Below, piece by piece: positions 55,171 through 64,000 of a stretch of DNA of 64,000 nucleotides; the stretch's first letter is position 1, and each line of letters starts with the position of its first letter. A model generated the notes under the pieces. That model saw only the letters and a list, made by a program, of their open reading frames with translations, was not told the origin of the DNA and made no database searches. The translations under genes and the position numbers were made by a program. Source of the DNA: Gammaproteobacteria bacterium (GTDB taxonomy: Bacteria > Pseudomonadota > Gammaproteobacteria > Pseudomonadales > Pseudohongiellaceae); NCBI GenBank assembly GCA_012960305.1, contig DUBM01000014.1:186001-250000 (forward strand). Direction: 5' to 3'.

Positions 55171-55797
55171 CTATTTTTGCAACGTGTTTATATAACTCAC
55201 TACGTTGGTAATAGCTTGATCGTCGCGCAGTGTCGCAGACATAGCCAGCATCTGCGCACCGAAAGAATCGTCTGGGTGGGTGCCGCGAATACCAGCGCGA
55301 AAATTATTTATCTGGGTAAGCAAATACCAATCGTTTTGACCCGCAAGAGCAGGCGCCCCTAAGGCTTCGTTACCTTCGGCATTCGTGCCATGACAGCTGG
55401 CGCATATCTGATATGCGGAACGCCCCCGATTCACATTTCCTTCAATAGTGACGTCAGCTGCTACAAACTCCCAAGCACCTACCCAACTAACAATATCAGC
55501 GATACTTGCGTCGGTGAGTTTCGCCGCCATCGACTGCATGGCTATACCCTGTAAATCATCAGTATGAGTACCACGGATTCCTTCACGAAAATTTTCCAAT
55601 TGACGCTGGAGATACCAGCCTTCCATGCCAGCTAAGCGCGGAGCTTGCACTGCGATATTACCCTCTCCCTTTGCGCCATGGCAGGTAGTGCAATAACGAT
55701 CGCTCATATCTGCCGGTGATCCAACATCAGCGGCATTAACAACAAAGGTAAAATGAGCGCTAAAAAATAATGCAGCTAGTGTAATAAACCTCTTCAT
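55171..55797 (-). CDS. Diheme cytochrome c (c4/c553-like)
   Basis: A 208-aa periplasmic protein with a signal peptide (to about VNAAD) and two tandem class I cytochrome domains. Hemes are at Cys36, Cys39 and His40 (YCTTCHGAKGEGN) and at Cys132, Cys135 and His136 (ICASCHGTNAEGN). Each domain has a WYLQRQ/WYLLTQ...FRAGIRGTH segment and a methionine-rich axial loop. It overlaps the amine oxidase gene by ATGA (55794-55797), suggesting it accepts electrons from that flavoenzyme and feeds a terminal oxidase. Confidence 0.9.
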   Translation of the reverse strand: MKRFITLAALFFSAHFTFVVNAADVGSPADMSDRYCTTCHGAKGEGNIAVQAPRLAGMEGWYLQRQLENFREGIRGTHTDDLQGIAMQSMAAKLTDASIADIVSWVGAWEFVAADVTIEGNVNRGRSAYQICASCHGTNAEGNEALGAPALAGQNDWYLLTQINNFRAGIRGTHPDDSFGAQMLAMSATLRDDQAITNVVSYINTLQK

Positions 55798-57374
55798 GCT
55801 TCTTCCGCTCTCACTCGTTGGTCAAAATCTGCCAATGCATAGTGAGCTGATTGTATTGCGCTTTCCATCCACGCCGAATGCTGAGTACTCTGATCGCCGA
55901 TCAAATAATGTCGACCATTCACAGGTTGCCGTATAGTCGTGTACATTTGCTCCTCATGTTCCGACCAGCCACCGCGGCTACGACTCCATCTCGGAGCACA
56001 ACCCAGCATGTGGTTCATCCGGTGCCAGGCAATAGTAATTGGTTTTTCTACCATTTGACGATAGTTAGGGTGTATTTTTTCACCGGAGGAAATAAAATTC
56101 TCAATACGTTGCTCTTGAGTCATCTCTGTGAAATTCGCGCCACCAAAATTATAAGCAGACAAAACAACACCTTTTTCCTTGTGAATACCATGAGGCGGAT
56201 ACCAAATTTGCCGAATTGGAGCATTAATCCAACTTATACCTCCGTAGATATTTTCTTTCTCCCAAAATCGCTCTTTAGCTTGGAATGCCGCCTTATATGC
56301 TTTCCCACGGCGGATGTAATTTAGTGCTTCGATGTACTCCATAGGAAAGTTATTTGGAATTCCGGACATCAAATGACTAGGAATGCAATTGAAACAGTAG
56401 TCCACCTTCAGCGACTTAGGAACACCCTCTTGCTCATAAGCTATTTCTACACCATTGTTATTTACCATTACAGCTGTTACGGGGCTACGGAATTCTATTC
56501 GGGCGCCAAGACGATTAGCGAATGCATAGATGATCCTATCCATTCCTCCCACAGGTTGCATTAGTAGAGGGCCGCTACCGCTACCTTCTTGAGTCGTGGT
56601 CATGACATTATTTGCCAATCGCGTCTTCAATAAATCACGCAAAGCAATTACATCTTTCTTAGAGCCATGATCGAGAAAACCACCACTCCTATACCCGGCT
56701 CTAACCGAACCGCGATAGAGCATATCCTCGTCAAGATCACCGAAACTACGCAGCATTCCCAATAAAATTTCAGATTCGGACTCAGTCAGGGAGGAATCCA
56801 TTTCTTCTGCACTCAAGGATTTGGCAAGCATTTCGGAAATGAATCCGGTCATACTCGAAGAGTAGTCTGTATTACGCACGGGTTTACCGCCGTTCATTGC
56901 ATCGTCTTGCACCCAGCCAGTCTTACTCTCATTGGCGAAAACTTGTAGTTCGACACCCAATTCTTTGCAGTAACTCAGTACACTATTGTGAATGCTAGGG
57001 ATTCTTGCCGCACCGGCGTTAAAATACAAATGTGGCTCGTCATCCCAATCACAGCGTTGATAGTTTCCTATCTCATCGATAACAGTGCCAGAACGCACGG
57101 TGAATATTCTGCCGCCCGCACGGTGCGAGGCTTCTAGAACAGTACAGTTATAACCAGCCTTAGTTAATTCCCAAGCGGTAACCAAAGCCGAAATGCCAGT
57201 ACCAAGTATTGCCACACTCTTACCGTTGCTTGACTGATTAGATAGTGAAATTTCTGTAGCTTGGCTCGCCAAGGGCATTAGCCCTAGGGCTGCTCCGGCA
57301 CTCAATACAGCGGATGAACCACCATAGGCTCCCAACAAGTTAAGAAATTCTCGTCTACTAACTGAGTTGGTCAT
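55794..57374 (-). CDS. Tat-exported flavin amine oxidase-family protein
   Basis: About 526 aa from ATG 57374, which places SRREFLNLLGAYG, a twin-arginine signal, directly at the N-terminus and has GGAG upstream. FAD binding is shown by VAILGTGISALVTAWEL and LEASHRAGGRIFT, and the C-terminal HYLIGDQSTQHSAWMESAI closes the cofactor site. The fold is that of monoamine/L-amino-acid oxidases. Overlap with a diheme cytochrome c gene suggests it works as a dehydrogenase rather than an oxygen-consuming oxidase. The substrate is probably an amine or amino acid. An earlier ATG at 57434 would add 20 residues before the Tat motif. Confidence 0.85.
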   Translation of the reverse strand: MTNSVSRREFLNLLGAYGGSSAVLSAGAALGLMPLASQATEISLSNQSSNGKSVAILGTGISALVTAWELTKAGYNCTVLEASHRAGGRIFTVRSGTVIDEIGNYQRCDWDDEPHLYFNAGAARIPSIHNSVLSYCKELGVELQVFANESKTGWVQDDAMNGGKPVRNTDYSSSMTGFISEMLAKSLSAEEMDSSLTESESEILLGMLRSFGDLDEDMLYRGSVRAGYRSGGFLDHGSKKDVIALRDLLKTRLANNVMTTTQEGSGSGPLLMQPVGGMDRIIYAFANRLGARIEFRSPVTAVMVNNNGVEIAYEQEGVPKSLKVDYCFNCIPSHLMSGIPNNFPMEYIEALNYIRRGKAYKAAFQAKERFWEKENIYGGISWINAPIRQIWYPPHGIHKEKGVVLSAYNFGGANFTEMTQEQRIENFISSGEKIHPNYRQMVEKPITIAWHRMNHMLGCAPRWSRSRGGWSEHEEQMYTTIRQPVNGRHYLIGDQSTQHSAWMESAIQSAHYALADFDQRVRAEEA

Positions 57375-57592
57375 GAAGCTTAATCTCCGATCGAATACCT
57401 GTAGCGATTTTAACAGGCTGAAAGTCTTAAACAAAGCGAGATGCTAAGGTATCTGGGCTCTACAAGCGTTTTGTGTCGATCCTATCTGATTTGCTGAAGC
57501 TCTATTTAACTATTAGAATCAGTTCTTCGATATATCCTATCTTTCCACTTTTCATCAACCCCTATTTCATCAAGAAGGAGCCCTGAGTAGAT

Positions 57593-58522
57593 ATGAAAAC
57601 TATTTATAAGAAACTATTAGCCACGGCCGTTATGTTTTTCATTTCAGGGCAATCTATTATGCTTGCAGTCGCGCAGGACTTCCTAGCCGGCGAACCCTTA
57701 GGAACAATAAATGAAGCTGGCAACAGAATGCCAATGTCAGACAATGTGAAGGTTTTTGGAAGCTTCCATTTCTCGGAAAGCTGTACTTTCGATCCAGAAA
57801 AGAACCTGATTTTGGCAATGAATAATGGTAACCGTGGCGATGGTACCGAGAACGATGGTTTCGTTTCTCTAATCAACCCAGATGGCAGCGTTCATACGGC
57901 TAAATGGATAGGCGCAACACGGGACGGGCTTAAGTTACATCAGCCACTTGGCAGCGCTATTAACAATGGAGTGTTGTATACGGTTGATACAGGCCATGTT
58001 GTTTCATTCGACCTGGCTAGTGGGCAACCCTTAAATACAATTCCAGTTACCGGCTCCACATTGTTAAATGGCATTGCGGTCGCAGACGATGGCACGGTCT
58101 ACGCGTCAAATACACGCTCACCTGAACGGATTTATAAAGTAACAGGGGATGGAACATCCAGCATATTTGCAGATGGTGCACCACTGGCTGCACCTAACGG
58201 CGTGGCAATCGACACAGACGGTAATATCGTTGTCGTTAATGTAAACGATAATGCTGTGCTTACTTACAATACTAGCGGCGATCTAATTCGAACTGAATAC
58301 GCTGCCGAAGGTGGCAATGACGGTGTGGTCGTTCTGGAAGATGGAACAAAATACGTGAGCAGCGTGCGCTTTGGCAGCGTATCTCGCATTCGCCCTGGAG
58401 AAGATGCCGAGGTCATCGCTACTGGAATTCCTAGCGCAGCTTCAATGTGCTACGACTCAGTGCAACACCAACTAGTCATCCCCCTGAATAGCAATTTTGC
58501 GCTAGCGTTCATTAAACTCTAA
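57593..58522 (+). CDS. Exported SMP-30/NHL-type beta-propeller protein
   Basis: A 309-aa protein with a signal peptide (to about AVAQD). Repeats such as LLNGIAVADDGTVYASNTRSP, APNGVAIDTDGNIVVVNVND and GGNDGVVVLEDGTKYVS are blades of a six-bladed propeller related to gluconolactonase/SMP-30 and strictosidine synthase. It could be a periplasmic lactonase, but the metal-binding residues cannot be confirmed by eye. AAGGAG lies 14 bases upstream of the start. Followed after 25 bp by another propeller gene. Confidence 0.75.
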   Translation: MKTIYKKLLATAVMFFISGQSIMLAVAQDFLAGEPLGTINEAGNRMPMSDNVKVFGSFHFSESCTFDPEKNLILAMNNGNRGDGTENDGFVSLINPDGSVHTAKWIGATRDGLKLHQPLGSAINNGVLYTVDTGHVVSFDLASGQPLNTIPVTGSTLLNGIAVADDGTVYASNTRSPERIYKVTGDGTSSIFADGAPLAAPNGVAIDTDGNIVVVNVNDNAVLTYNTSGDLIRTEYAAEGGNDGVVVLEDGTKYVSSVRFGSVSRIRPGEDAEVIATGIPSAASMCYDSVQHQLVIPLNSNFALAFIKL

Positions 58523-58547
58523 GTAAGACAAAAAAGACGAGGCAATC

Positions 58548-59615
58548 ATGACCCGCTTATTTCTCAATTCAACTACATCTAATCGCAAGGGAAGTATTGT
58601 TCAAACGATGATTCTAATCGCCATCTCCATGCTGTGGCTTGTTACTCCATTAAGCGGGCAGGAAAACCCTTATCAAGTGGTCTATCACTGGGGTGAGCTG
58701 CCTAATGGACAAACAATGGGTATTGTGACAGGCGTGCAACCAGACCCGGATGGTGAGCATATCTGGATCGTTGAACGCTGCGGAGCCAACCAATGTGCTG
58801 GCTCTTCGCAGCATCCCATCCATAAGTTGGATAGCGAAGGCAATACAGTAAAGAGCATTGGCGCAGGTGTTTTTGCCTGGCCCCATGGCTTCGACATGGA
58901 TGCCGACGGCAACTTCTGGGTCACGGAAGGAGCGCCGCTTGGCGATGCTCGGGGCGAGGCTGGGATGGAAAGAGGCATGGGCCATCAAGTCATAAAAATA
59001 AACCAAGATGGTGAAGTACTTATGCGGCTGGGTGAACCTGGCGAAGCTGGGGATGATGGAGAGCACTTCAATGGACCCGCTGCCGTCCTAGCTGCGCCGA
59101 ATGGGGATTTATGGATAGCTGATGGCCACCGCGGTGGCAACAACCGGGTGATGAAATTCTCCGCTGACGGTGAACTACTATTACAGTTAGGCGGTGGTGT
59201 GGAAGATACGAGCAGAGAAAGTGCTCGTTTTAATGACCCCCATGATATAAAAATGGACTCTCAGGGCCGTTTATTCGTTGCCGACCGCGGTAACAATCGC
59301 ATCCAAATATTTAATCAGGAAGGTAAGCTACTCGACATCTGGACGCAGTTTGGCCGACCCAGTGGAATCTGGATCGATGCCGAAGATAAGATTTTTGTCG
59401 CCGACGGCATGTCTGGCGAACAATGGAATAGAGGCTGGGAACGTGGAATTCGTATTGGCGATGCCAAGTCGGGTTATGTCACAGAATTTATTCCTGACTA
59501 CGAAGTGCCTACCGGCAGCGGTATTGAATTTTTAGCATCAGACCATCAAGGTAACATTTTTGCTGGCCAAGTTGGCCGACAACGATTTGAAAAATATATG
59601 CGGACACGTCCGTAG
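58548..59615 (+). CDS. NHL-repeat protein, peptidyl-hydroxyglycine amidating lyase-like
   Basis: A 355-aa protein with an N-terminal hydrophobic segment at about residues 19-37. The NHL repeats are clear: AWPHGFDMDADGNFWVTEG, NGPAAVLAAPNGDLWIADG, FNDPHDIKMDSQGRLFVADRGNNRI and GRPSGIWIDAEDKIFVADG. The pattern is like the lyase half of peptidylglycine alpha-amidating monooxygenase and its bacterial relatives. The lyase name is by family resemblance only. Co-transcribed with the preceding propeller gene. Confidence 0.78.
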   Translation: MTRLFLNSTTSNRKGSIVQTMILIAISMLWLVTPLSGQENPYQVVYHWGELPNGQTMGIVTGVQPDPDGEHIWIVERCGANQCAGSSQHPIHKLDSEGNTVKSIGAGVFAWPHGFDMDADGNFWVTEGAPLGDARGEAGMERGMGHQVIKINQDGEVLMRLGEPGEAGDDGEHFNGPAAVLAAPNGDLWIADGHRGGNNRVMKFSADGELLLQLGGGVEDTSRESARFNDPHDIKMDSQGRLFVADRGNNRIQIFNQEGKLLDIWTQFGRPSGIWIDAEDKIFVADGMSGEQWNRGWERGIRIGDAKSGYVTEFIPDYEVPTGSGIEFLASDHQGNIFAGQVGRQRFEKYMRTRP

Positions 59616-59672
59616 TCAGCTCTGCAAAGAATAGGTATTTACACCAATGATTGTTATTTAGAAAGCATCATT

Positions 59673-60107
59673 ATGAAAGCGAATACGTTACGAAATTTAT
59701 TACTAACAAAATTGATAACAATCAGTTTACTTCTCGTTAGTGCTGCTCAGGGCGCTGCGGAAGCACCTGACCTTGAGGGAAGCAATTGGCAATTGGTGCG
59801 ACTAAAGGTTCTGGGGGGCTTCGAATTTTCCCCTGAAGAGCCAAGTAAGTACGTGTTGAATTTTCGAAGTGAAAACCGACTCACAGGGGCATCTGATTGC
59901 AATCAATTCGTCGGCTCGTGGATTCAGGAAGGATCCAATCTGCGTTTTGAGCCATTAGGCTCTACTCGAAAATTATGTGCACCAGGGTCGCTACACAATA
60001 ACTTAGTCTTATATTTAAGAGACAGTATTGAATTCTCGATCGTGAACGGAAACATGATAGTGACTACGACAACTGCTGATATTGAGATAGAGTTTGAAGC
60101 TCGATAA
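59673..60107 (+). CDS. META-domain protein (HslJ-like), exported
   Basis: A 144-aa protein with a signal peptide (to about GAAEA). The META fold is visible as LEGSNWQLVRL, YVLNFRSENRLTGASDCNQFVGSW, NLRFEPLGSTRKLC and the C-terminal FSIVNGNMIVTTT. Two cysteines (DCN and KLC) match the usual disulfide positions. HslJ-type proteins are envelope stress or motility-related. No direct role can be assigned here. Confidence 0.78.
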   Translation: MKANTLRNLLLTKLITISLLLVSAAQGAAEAPDLEGSNWQLVRLKVLGGFEFSPEEPSKYVLNFRSENRLTGASDCNQFVGSWIQEGSNLRFEPLGSTRKLCAPGSLHNNLVLYLRDSIEFSIVNGNMIVTTTTADIEIEFEAR

Positions 60108-60199
60108 CTAATTGAATTATCAATTCGAGCACCACTATTAAAACGCGTTGTACTTTAAAAACACGCACTTCAATAAAAATGACTCAAAGAAATAACTAG

Positions 60200-61432
60200 T
60201 TAAGCGAATTGAGGCGATGCATCTAGTCTCTGACCTTTTATACGCATAAAGAACATGGTCAGTATCACCAAATTCATCAAACCCATAAAAGTCGCGAATG
60301 CAAAAGACCAGTTATAATCTCCGTTGATATCATAGAAGAGACCTCCAAAGAACCCCCCTAGACCCATGCCACCCCAACCAAAAAATGAAGTTATACTCAT
60401 CGCTCTGGCGGAGAATCGTGCCGAAACCATCATCCTGACACAAACCAATATACTCGACATCACACCGGAGTAAGTGAAACCAAAAAAAACTGCAAGCAAG
60501 TAGAGCCCAGTTGCACTATCAATATGAGGAAACCAAAAAACTGAAAACGTTTGCCCTACCGACATGATTATATAGGTGGGCAAAGCACCAATAACATCTC
60601 CAAGCTTCCCACCAAATATACGTCCAGCGCCTCCAGCTAACATCAAAACTAACAAAACGCTCGTGGCAAATTCCAGAGATCGACTTGCGTCAGTCAACAT
60701 AGGCACCAAGTGTACGATGGGAACCGACATGCAATTGCAGCAGAACATGACTGCGAAACTCATCCAGATGACAACTTCTTTTTCTGACAAAGAAAAATGT
60801 CTTACTTCCTTTTCAGGTGCTAGCCGAGCAATTTCCCTTCGGGGTGATTCTCGAACTAAAAATGCAATAGGGAGAGCGATAACTAAATAGGATATTGCCA
60901 TCGCTTGATAAGCCCACTGCCAACCATTGCTGGTAATAGCTATGCCGACAAGATAAGGAATGATTCCCTGACCTATGGCACCACCGGAAGCAGTTATGCC
61001 GAGAGCTAATCCTGGGTTATGACGAAACCAGAATCCAACATTGGCAAATAGAGGCGTCGATGCCATAGCATTGCCAAAGGCACCAAATAAAAAGTAAAAG
61101 GCGTAAAACTGGAAGAGACTGGTCAACGAACTCAACATAAATAGACTGAACGACATGGTCAAAGCAGCCACTACACCGAACCATCTTGAGCCCCATCGAT
61201 CGGCAACATAACCCCAGAACACTCCAAACAATGCCGATGAAAACGCGATGGTGGTATACCCCAAAGAAGTCTCCGCCCTACCCCAGCCAAATTCCAATGC
61301 CAATGGTTTGAGGAATACCGAAATAGCACCGAGCGCTCCGAATGACAAGCCACTAAGTGTGAACACGACAAACACCATTAACCACCCATAGGCTGGGTCG
61401 CGTTCCACTGCACTAACTGAAGGAGAGGTCAT
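60200..61432 (-). CDS. MFS transporter, monocarboxylate/OFA-like
   Basis: A 410-aa 12-helix carrier. WLMVFVVFTLSGLSFGALGAISVFLKPL is split across TM1 and loop 1, and FGWGRAETSLGYTTIAF and VADRWGSRWFGV match the oxalate/formate antiporter and monocarboxylate group. ARFSARAMSITSFFGWGGMGLG forms part of the second half. Monocistronic on the minus strand and divergent from 61761. Substrate unknown, perhaps a carboxylate. Confidence 0.85.
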   Translation of the reverse strand: MTSPSVSAVERDPAYGWLMVFVVFTLSGLSFGALGAISVFLKPLALEFGWGRAETSLGYTTIAFSSALFGVFWGYVADRWGSRWFGVVAALTMSFSLFMLSSLTSLFQFYAFYFLFGAFGNAMASTPLFANVGFWFRHNPGLALGITASGGAIGQGIIPYLVGIAITSNGWQWAYQAMAISYLVIALPIAFLVRESPRREIARLAPEKEVRHFSLSEKEVVIWMSFAVMFCCNCMSVPIVHLVPMLTDASRSLEFATSVLLVLMLAGGAGRIFGGKLGDVIGALPTYIIMSVGQTFSVFWFPHIDSATGLYLLAVFFGFTYSGVMSSILVCVRMMVSARFSARAMSITSFFGWGGMGLGGFFGGLFYDINGDYNWSFAFATFMGLMNLVILTMFFMRIKGQRLDASPQFA

Positions 61433-61760
61433 TGCCAGTCCATTCTTAAAATCGTAGTGGCATACTACCTGTTCTGATGCAACGTCGTAACTATGAGCTT
61501 TACAGAATTCTTATATGAGTCCTATAACTTTCTTATTTCGAAGTGGTTGTGCTTGTAAGATATGATTCTTTACAAACCTTCGCACATGCTCTGAGGGCTA
61601 TTCTCCAAATAGAGCCGAATACGCTTTTTGAAGACTTTCTCCAAAAAAAACCTCCAGCATAAGACTATTTATGGAAAATAAGGCAGCACGCTACATCCGG
61701 CATTTGTGCAAATAATGCTATACAATATGATCAAATAGTAGCTGCAAAGGTTTAGCCCAA
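61433..61760. other. Divergent promoter region without a gene
   Basis: 328 bp between the MFS and the secreted protein genes, AT-rich and without a supported frame. TATACAAT near 61720-61727 is a possible -10 for the right-hand operon, but no good -35 is at the proper distance. Confidence 0.35.
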
Positions 61761-62450
61761 ATGACTATGAGAACATTAGCGTTAGTTATTGCCGTTGGGG
61801 TATCTTTTTCTCTACAAGCGACTTCTGACGTGTCCGGCTTCTGGCTACTTATCCTTCCTGATTCAGAAAGCGAAATAATATTCACGGATGCAGGCCTCCG
61901 GATTCAGGGCGAATACGATCTGTTAGTCGATGACCCGAGTCTTTCCTGTGTTCCTGCTAGTGCAGCGCGTATCTGGGCTAATCCCGGTTCTCGCATATCC
62001 ATTGAACAAACCGAAGAAAACATTTTAATTAATTATGAATTGTTCGACCTGCGACGAGTAATTCCGATAGGCGATGAATCTGTAATACCTGCGCTTCCCA
62101 GTACACAGAATTTAGCAGGAACCTTTTTTGAACAAATGGGGTCATCATTCGCCCATTATGAAAATGATAGTCTATTCATCGAGTCAAGAAATCACACTCA
62201 TGGATATATTCGTACTTCTCGTGGTATTCCTCAATCGGCAGAAACAATCGCCATCGAAGAATTGAGAATCGAAGATGACAAGCTTCGCATTACTCATACC
62301 TACATCGATGAAACACTCTACGAACAACCTTTAGTTTTGAATTATACCTTTCAGCGAATTGGCGCAACTGAAATCGAAACTTATAACTGTACCGAAGCAG
62401 ATTACGATTGGTTCAATCAATTAAACGCGCCGACGGAAGAAGCTCCATGA
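61761..62450 (+). CDS. Secreted protein of unknown function
   Basis: A 229-aa protein with a signal peptide (to about LQATS) and a beta-rich body beginning VSGFWLLILPDSE. LSCVPASAARIWANP and the closing ETYNCTEADY provide two cysteines likely to pair. I do not recognise the family. It is translationally coupled to the DUF6152 gene by ATGA, so the two are probably partners in the periplasm. ATG 61767 is an alternative start. Confidence 0.6.
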   Translation: MTMRTLALVIAVGVSFSLQATSDVSGFWLLILPDSESEIIFTDAGLRIQGEYDLLVDDPSLSCVPASAARIWANPGSRISIEQTEENILINYELFDLRRVIPIGDESVIPALPSTQNLAGTFFEQMGSSFAHYENDSLFIESRNHTHGYIRTSRGIPQSAETIAIEELRIEDDKLRITHTYIDETLYEQPLVLNYTFQRIGATEIETYNCTEADYDWFNQLNAPTEEAP

Positions 62451-62818
62451 GAATATACCTAATTTTAGCAATGCTCTGTGTGCTGCCCACTGCCACCTCT
62501 GCTCATCACTCCACCAATACAAATTTCACTCAGGAAATAATTTCAGTTAAAGGCGTAATAGAAAGGGTGCGTTTCCAAAATCCACACGCATCAGTACTTG
62601 TCAAGAATACAGATACAGAAGGGAACGACATATTTTGGCTAATCGAAACAAATTCTCGCACCACTCTGCAGCGGCTAGGTGTATCGTTGGATAGTTTAGA
62701 TGTCGGCTCTACTATAGAAGCAATAGGTCGCAAAGGCCGCAGGCAGTACACAATGTACCTGCAAGAAATTACCTTTGCAGATGGAACAACCTTCACCCCA
62801 ACTCCAGACCGTGACTAA
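62447..62818 (+). CDS. DUF6152-family exported protein
   Basis: About 123 aa from ATG 62447, which overlaps the upstream stop as ATGA. A signal peptide ends at TSAHH, and the mature protein starts with the histidine pair HHS characteristic of the family. A small barrel follows with VKGVIERVRFQNPHASVLV, IETNSRTTLQRLGVS and VGSTIEAIGRKG. Related proteins resemble OB-fold metal-associated domains, but function is unknown. It ends convergently with the MaoC-like gene, with 4 bases overlapping. Confidence 0.7.
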   Translation: MRIYLILAMLCVLPTATSAHHSTNTNFTQEIISVKGVIERVRFQNPHASVLVKNTDTEGNDIFWLIETNSRTTLQRLGVSLDSLDVGSTIEAIGRKGRRQYTMYLQEITFADGTTFTPTPDRD

Positions 62819-63291
62819 TCGCTAAGAAGAATGTCAGCAGATTGCTTTTTCTTACACATCACTATCGGCATGAAACTCATCATCATCTCACCATTCTGAT
62901 TAAAAATTTCGTTGTACATAAAGACAGTACCTATATCGGGCCTCGAACGTGATTCTTTTTTGTTTATAATCGAGTTCTTCATTCTCAGCCGGTCACCGGG
63001 GAAGACGGGTTGAGTCCAACGAAGTTCATCAATACTCGGCGAACCAAGAGCACCGGTCTCCCCAGTAGGCATATTGTCCACTGTCATCCGCATCGCTATC
63101 GCGCTGGTATGAAAACCAGATACTCAGAGCCCGCCAAAGTGCATTGCCTTCCCCGCCTCTTCTGATAAGTGAAAGGGCTGAGGGTCAAAGTTCAAAACGA
63201 ATTCTAGAATTTCCTCTTTAATAACCAGATAGTCGCCGTATTCCTGGCTCATTCCTACTTCGAAGTCTTCGGAAAATTTTGGTGAAGTCAT
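62815..63291 (-). CDS. MaoC-like hydratase/dehydratase with an in-frame UGA
   Basis: A 159-codon frame with one TGA at 63124-63126 (codon 56). Reading through gives a complete single hotdog domain: EDFEVGMSQEYGDYLVIKEE, FDPQPFHLSEEAG, MHFGG-L-[UGA]-VSGFHTSAIAMR and LRWTQPVFPGDRLRM. This is typical MaoC length. The UGA is in the FGGLxASGxHT motif, where I recall relatives having Ile, Val or Cys. Downstream reading from 63093 would lack the catalytic half. It may be a selenoprotein candidate, a recent pseudogene or a sequencing error. Confidence 0.6.
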
Positions 63292-63388
63292 AATGACTTA
63301 TCTCTCATGGAGATAGCTCAATGGTTGGTTTAAGACTGAGAGTGTAAATGCTAGTTGGTATTTTCGTGTAGCCCCTTATACTTCAGTT

Positions 63389-64000
63389 ATGAACTCATCA
63401 CTGTTTTCAGAAGAGAACGACAATACTGCCTATCAGCCATTGGCTGCTCGCATGCGCCCAGATTCTGTGCATTCCTTCGTTGGCCAGGCTCATTTATTAG
63501 GACCTGGGAAATCGATTTACAAGGCTATTGAAAACAAACTCCCTCACTCAATGATCCTTTGGGGCCCCCCTGGAGTAGGCAAGACCACTTTGGCGAAAAT
63601 CATCGCCGCTGCTTGTGATTACCATTTTGAATCCCTCTCTGCAGTACTAGCAGGAGTGAAAGAGATAAGAGCTACGATCGAACAAGCTCGATATCATCAG
63701 GCAAATGGTCCTCGAAAGACGATCCTCTTCGTCGATGAAGTGCACCGATTTAACAAGGCACAACAAGATGCATTCCTGCCGCATATTGAAAATGGCACGC
63801 TATTGTTTATTGGCGCTACCACTGAGAACCCTTCATTTGAGCTGAACAATGCCTTGCTTTCTCGTGCACGCGTCTATCTATTAAAATCTCTTAGTGAAGA
63901 AGATCTGTTGGGAGTTGTTGACAGTGCGCTTGTTGATAATGAACACGGCCTTGGTAATCTCAAGTTAGAGTTAAGCGAAAAACAAAAACAGATGTTAGCG
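63389..64000 (+). CDS. rarA: Replication-associated recombination protein A, N-terminal part (runs off the window)
   Basis: The first 204 codons of an AAA+ ATPase, cut by the window edge. The Walker A is [10 protein letters not shown] and the Walker [30 protein letters not shown] and [22 protein letters not shown] are the usual RarA/MgsA signatures. RarA acts at stalled replication forks. Full proteins are about 440 aa. Start at ATG 63389. This is a housekeeping gene and argues for a chromosomal location of the whole region. Confidence 0.92.
   Translation, partial: MNSSLFSEENDNTAYQPLAARMRPDSVHSFVGQAHLLGPGKSIYKAIENKLPHSMILWGPPGVGKTTLAKIIAAACDYHFESLSAVLAGVKEIRATIEQARYHQANGPRKTILFVDEVHRFNKAQQDAFLPHIENGTLLFIGATTENPSFELNNALLSRARVYLLKSLSEEDLLGVVDSALVDNEHGLGNLKLELSEKQKQMLA

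Noticed and set aside
62815..63093. A stand-alone 92-aa protein from ATG 63093
   Set aside because: It would be the second half of a MaoC domain, lacking the catalytic FDPQPFHL part that is intact just upstream in the same frame across the UGA.
1..64000. CRISPR arrays, tRNA or rRNA genes, insertion sequences, prophage
   Set aside because: No regularly spaced repeats, no tRNA-like T-arm/CCA patterns, no transposase or phage genes were recognised on reading both strands.

Overview
The window looks like chromosomal DNA of a marine-type, aerobic, heterotrophic gammaproteobacterium. This rests on gene content: Tat- and Sec-exported redox enzymes, TonB receptors, a TAXI-TRAP transporter, a homoprotocatechuate (hpa) type meta-cleavage cluster, and rarA at the right edge. 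GC is moderate, intergenic DNA is AT-rich, and genes are packed in short operons with many ATGA overlaps. I could not place it to genus. No rRNA, tRNA, CRISPR array or intact insertion sequence was found.

Layout. 0.2-2.9 kb: class III aminotransferase translationally coupled to an APC permease. 2.9-6.2 kb: membrane-anchored LCMT-type methyltransferase, a secreted protein of unknown function and an exported polysaccharide deacetylase. 6.2-11 kb: TAXI-TRAP uptake system, then a divergent MFS carrier. 11-13.4 kb: small unknown genes and a metallo-beta-lactamase-fold lipoprotein. 13.4-18 kb: two-subunit LigAB-type extradiol dioxygenase, semialdehyde dehydrogenase, CHM isomerase, and a divergent FAH-family enzyme with an HpaR-type MarR regulator. 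18-19.4 kb: cytochrome P450. 19.5-36.5 kb: a large block for exported oxidation chemistry, with two PQQ dehydrogenases, two paralogous heme-c/beta-propeller proteins, an amidohydrolase, a duplicated VOC protein, a DUF1592/DUF1552 pair and an ankyrin protein. It ends at a perfect 24-bp inverted-repeat terminator. 36.5-43.2 kb: cupin, two TonB receptors and an amidohydrolase between them. 43.5-48.4 kb: exported FMN hydroxy-acid oxidase carrying a CxxCH motif, then an LDI-like/merP/merT operon and a TauD-type dioxygenase. 48.5-54.9 kb: cytochrome/copper-monooxygenase-like protein, nitroreductase, glyoxalase II, cupin, a second member of the unknown secreted family and an MFS carrier. 55-63.3 kb: diheme cytochrome c with a Tat-exported amine oxidase, two six-bladed-propeller-type proteins, a META-domain protein, MFS carrier, DUF6152 protein and a MaoC-like dehydratase. 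The first 204 codons of rarA close the window.

The most notable find is a MerP-type periplasmic mercury-binding protein at 45201-45542 (minus). It is readable only if an in-frame UGA is decoded. The UGA sits exactly at the first cysteine of the metal-binding motif (U-P-G-C), a hairpin follows immediately, and the rest of the gene is intact with a strong ribosome binding site. This points to a selenocysteine MerP. A second in-frame UGA interrupts an otherwise intact MaoC-like hydratase gene at 62815-63291, again at a position where I recall cysteine in relatives. TGA is a normal stop in many neighbouring genes, so whole-code reassignment is unlikely. The Sec machinery is not in this window.

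Working together: TonB receptors and TRAP, MFS and APC carriers would import organic substrates. Periplasmic PQQ, FMN, FAD and copper enzymes with c-type hemes would oxidise them. Cytoplasmic P450, ring-cleavage dioxygenase, ALDH, isomerase and FAH-family enzymes would continue the breakdown.
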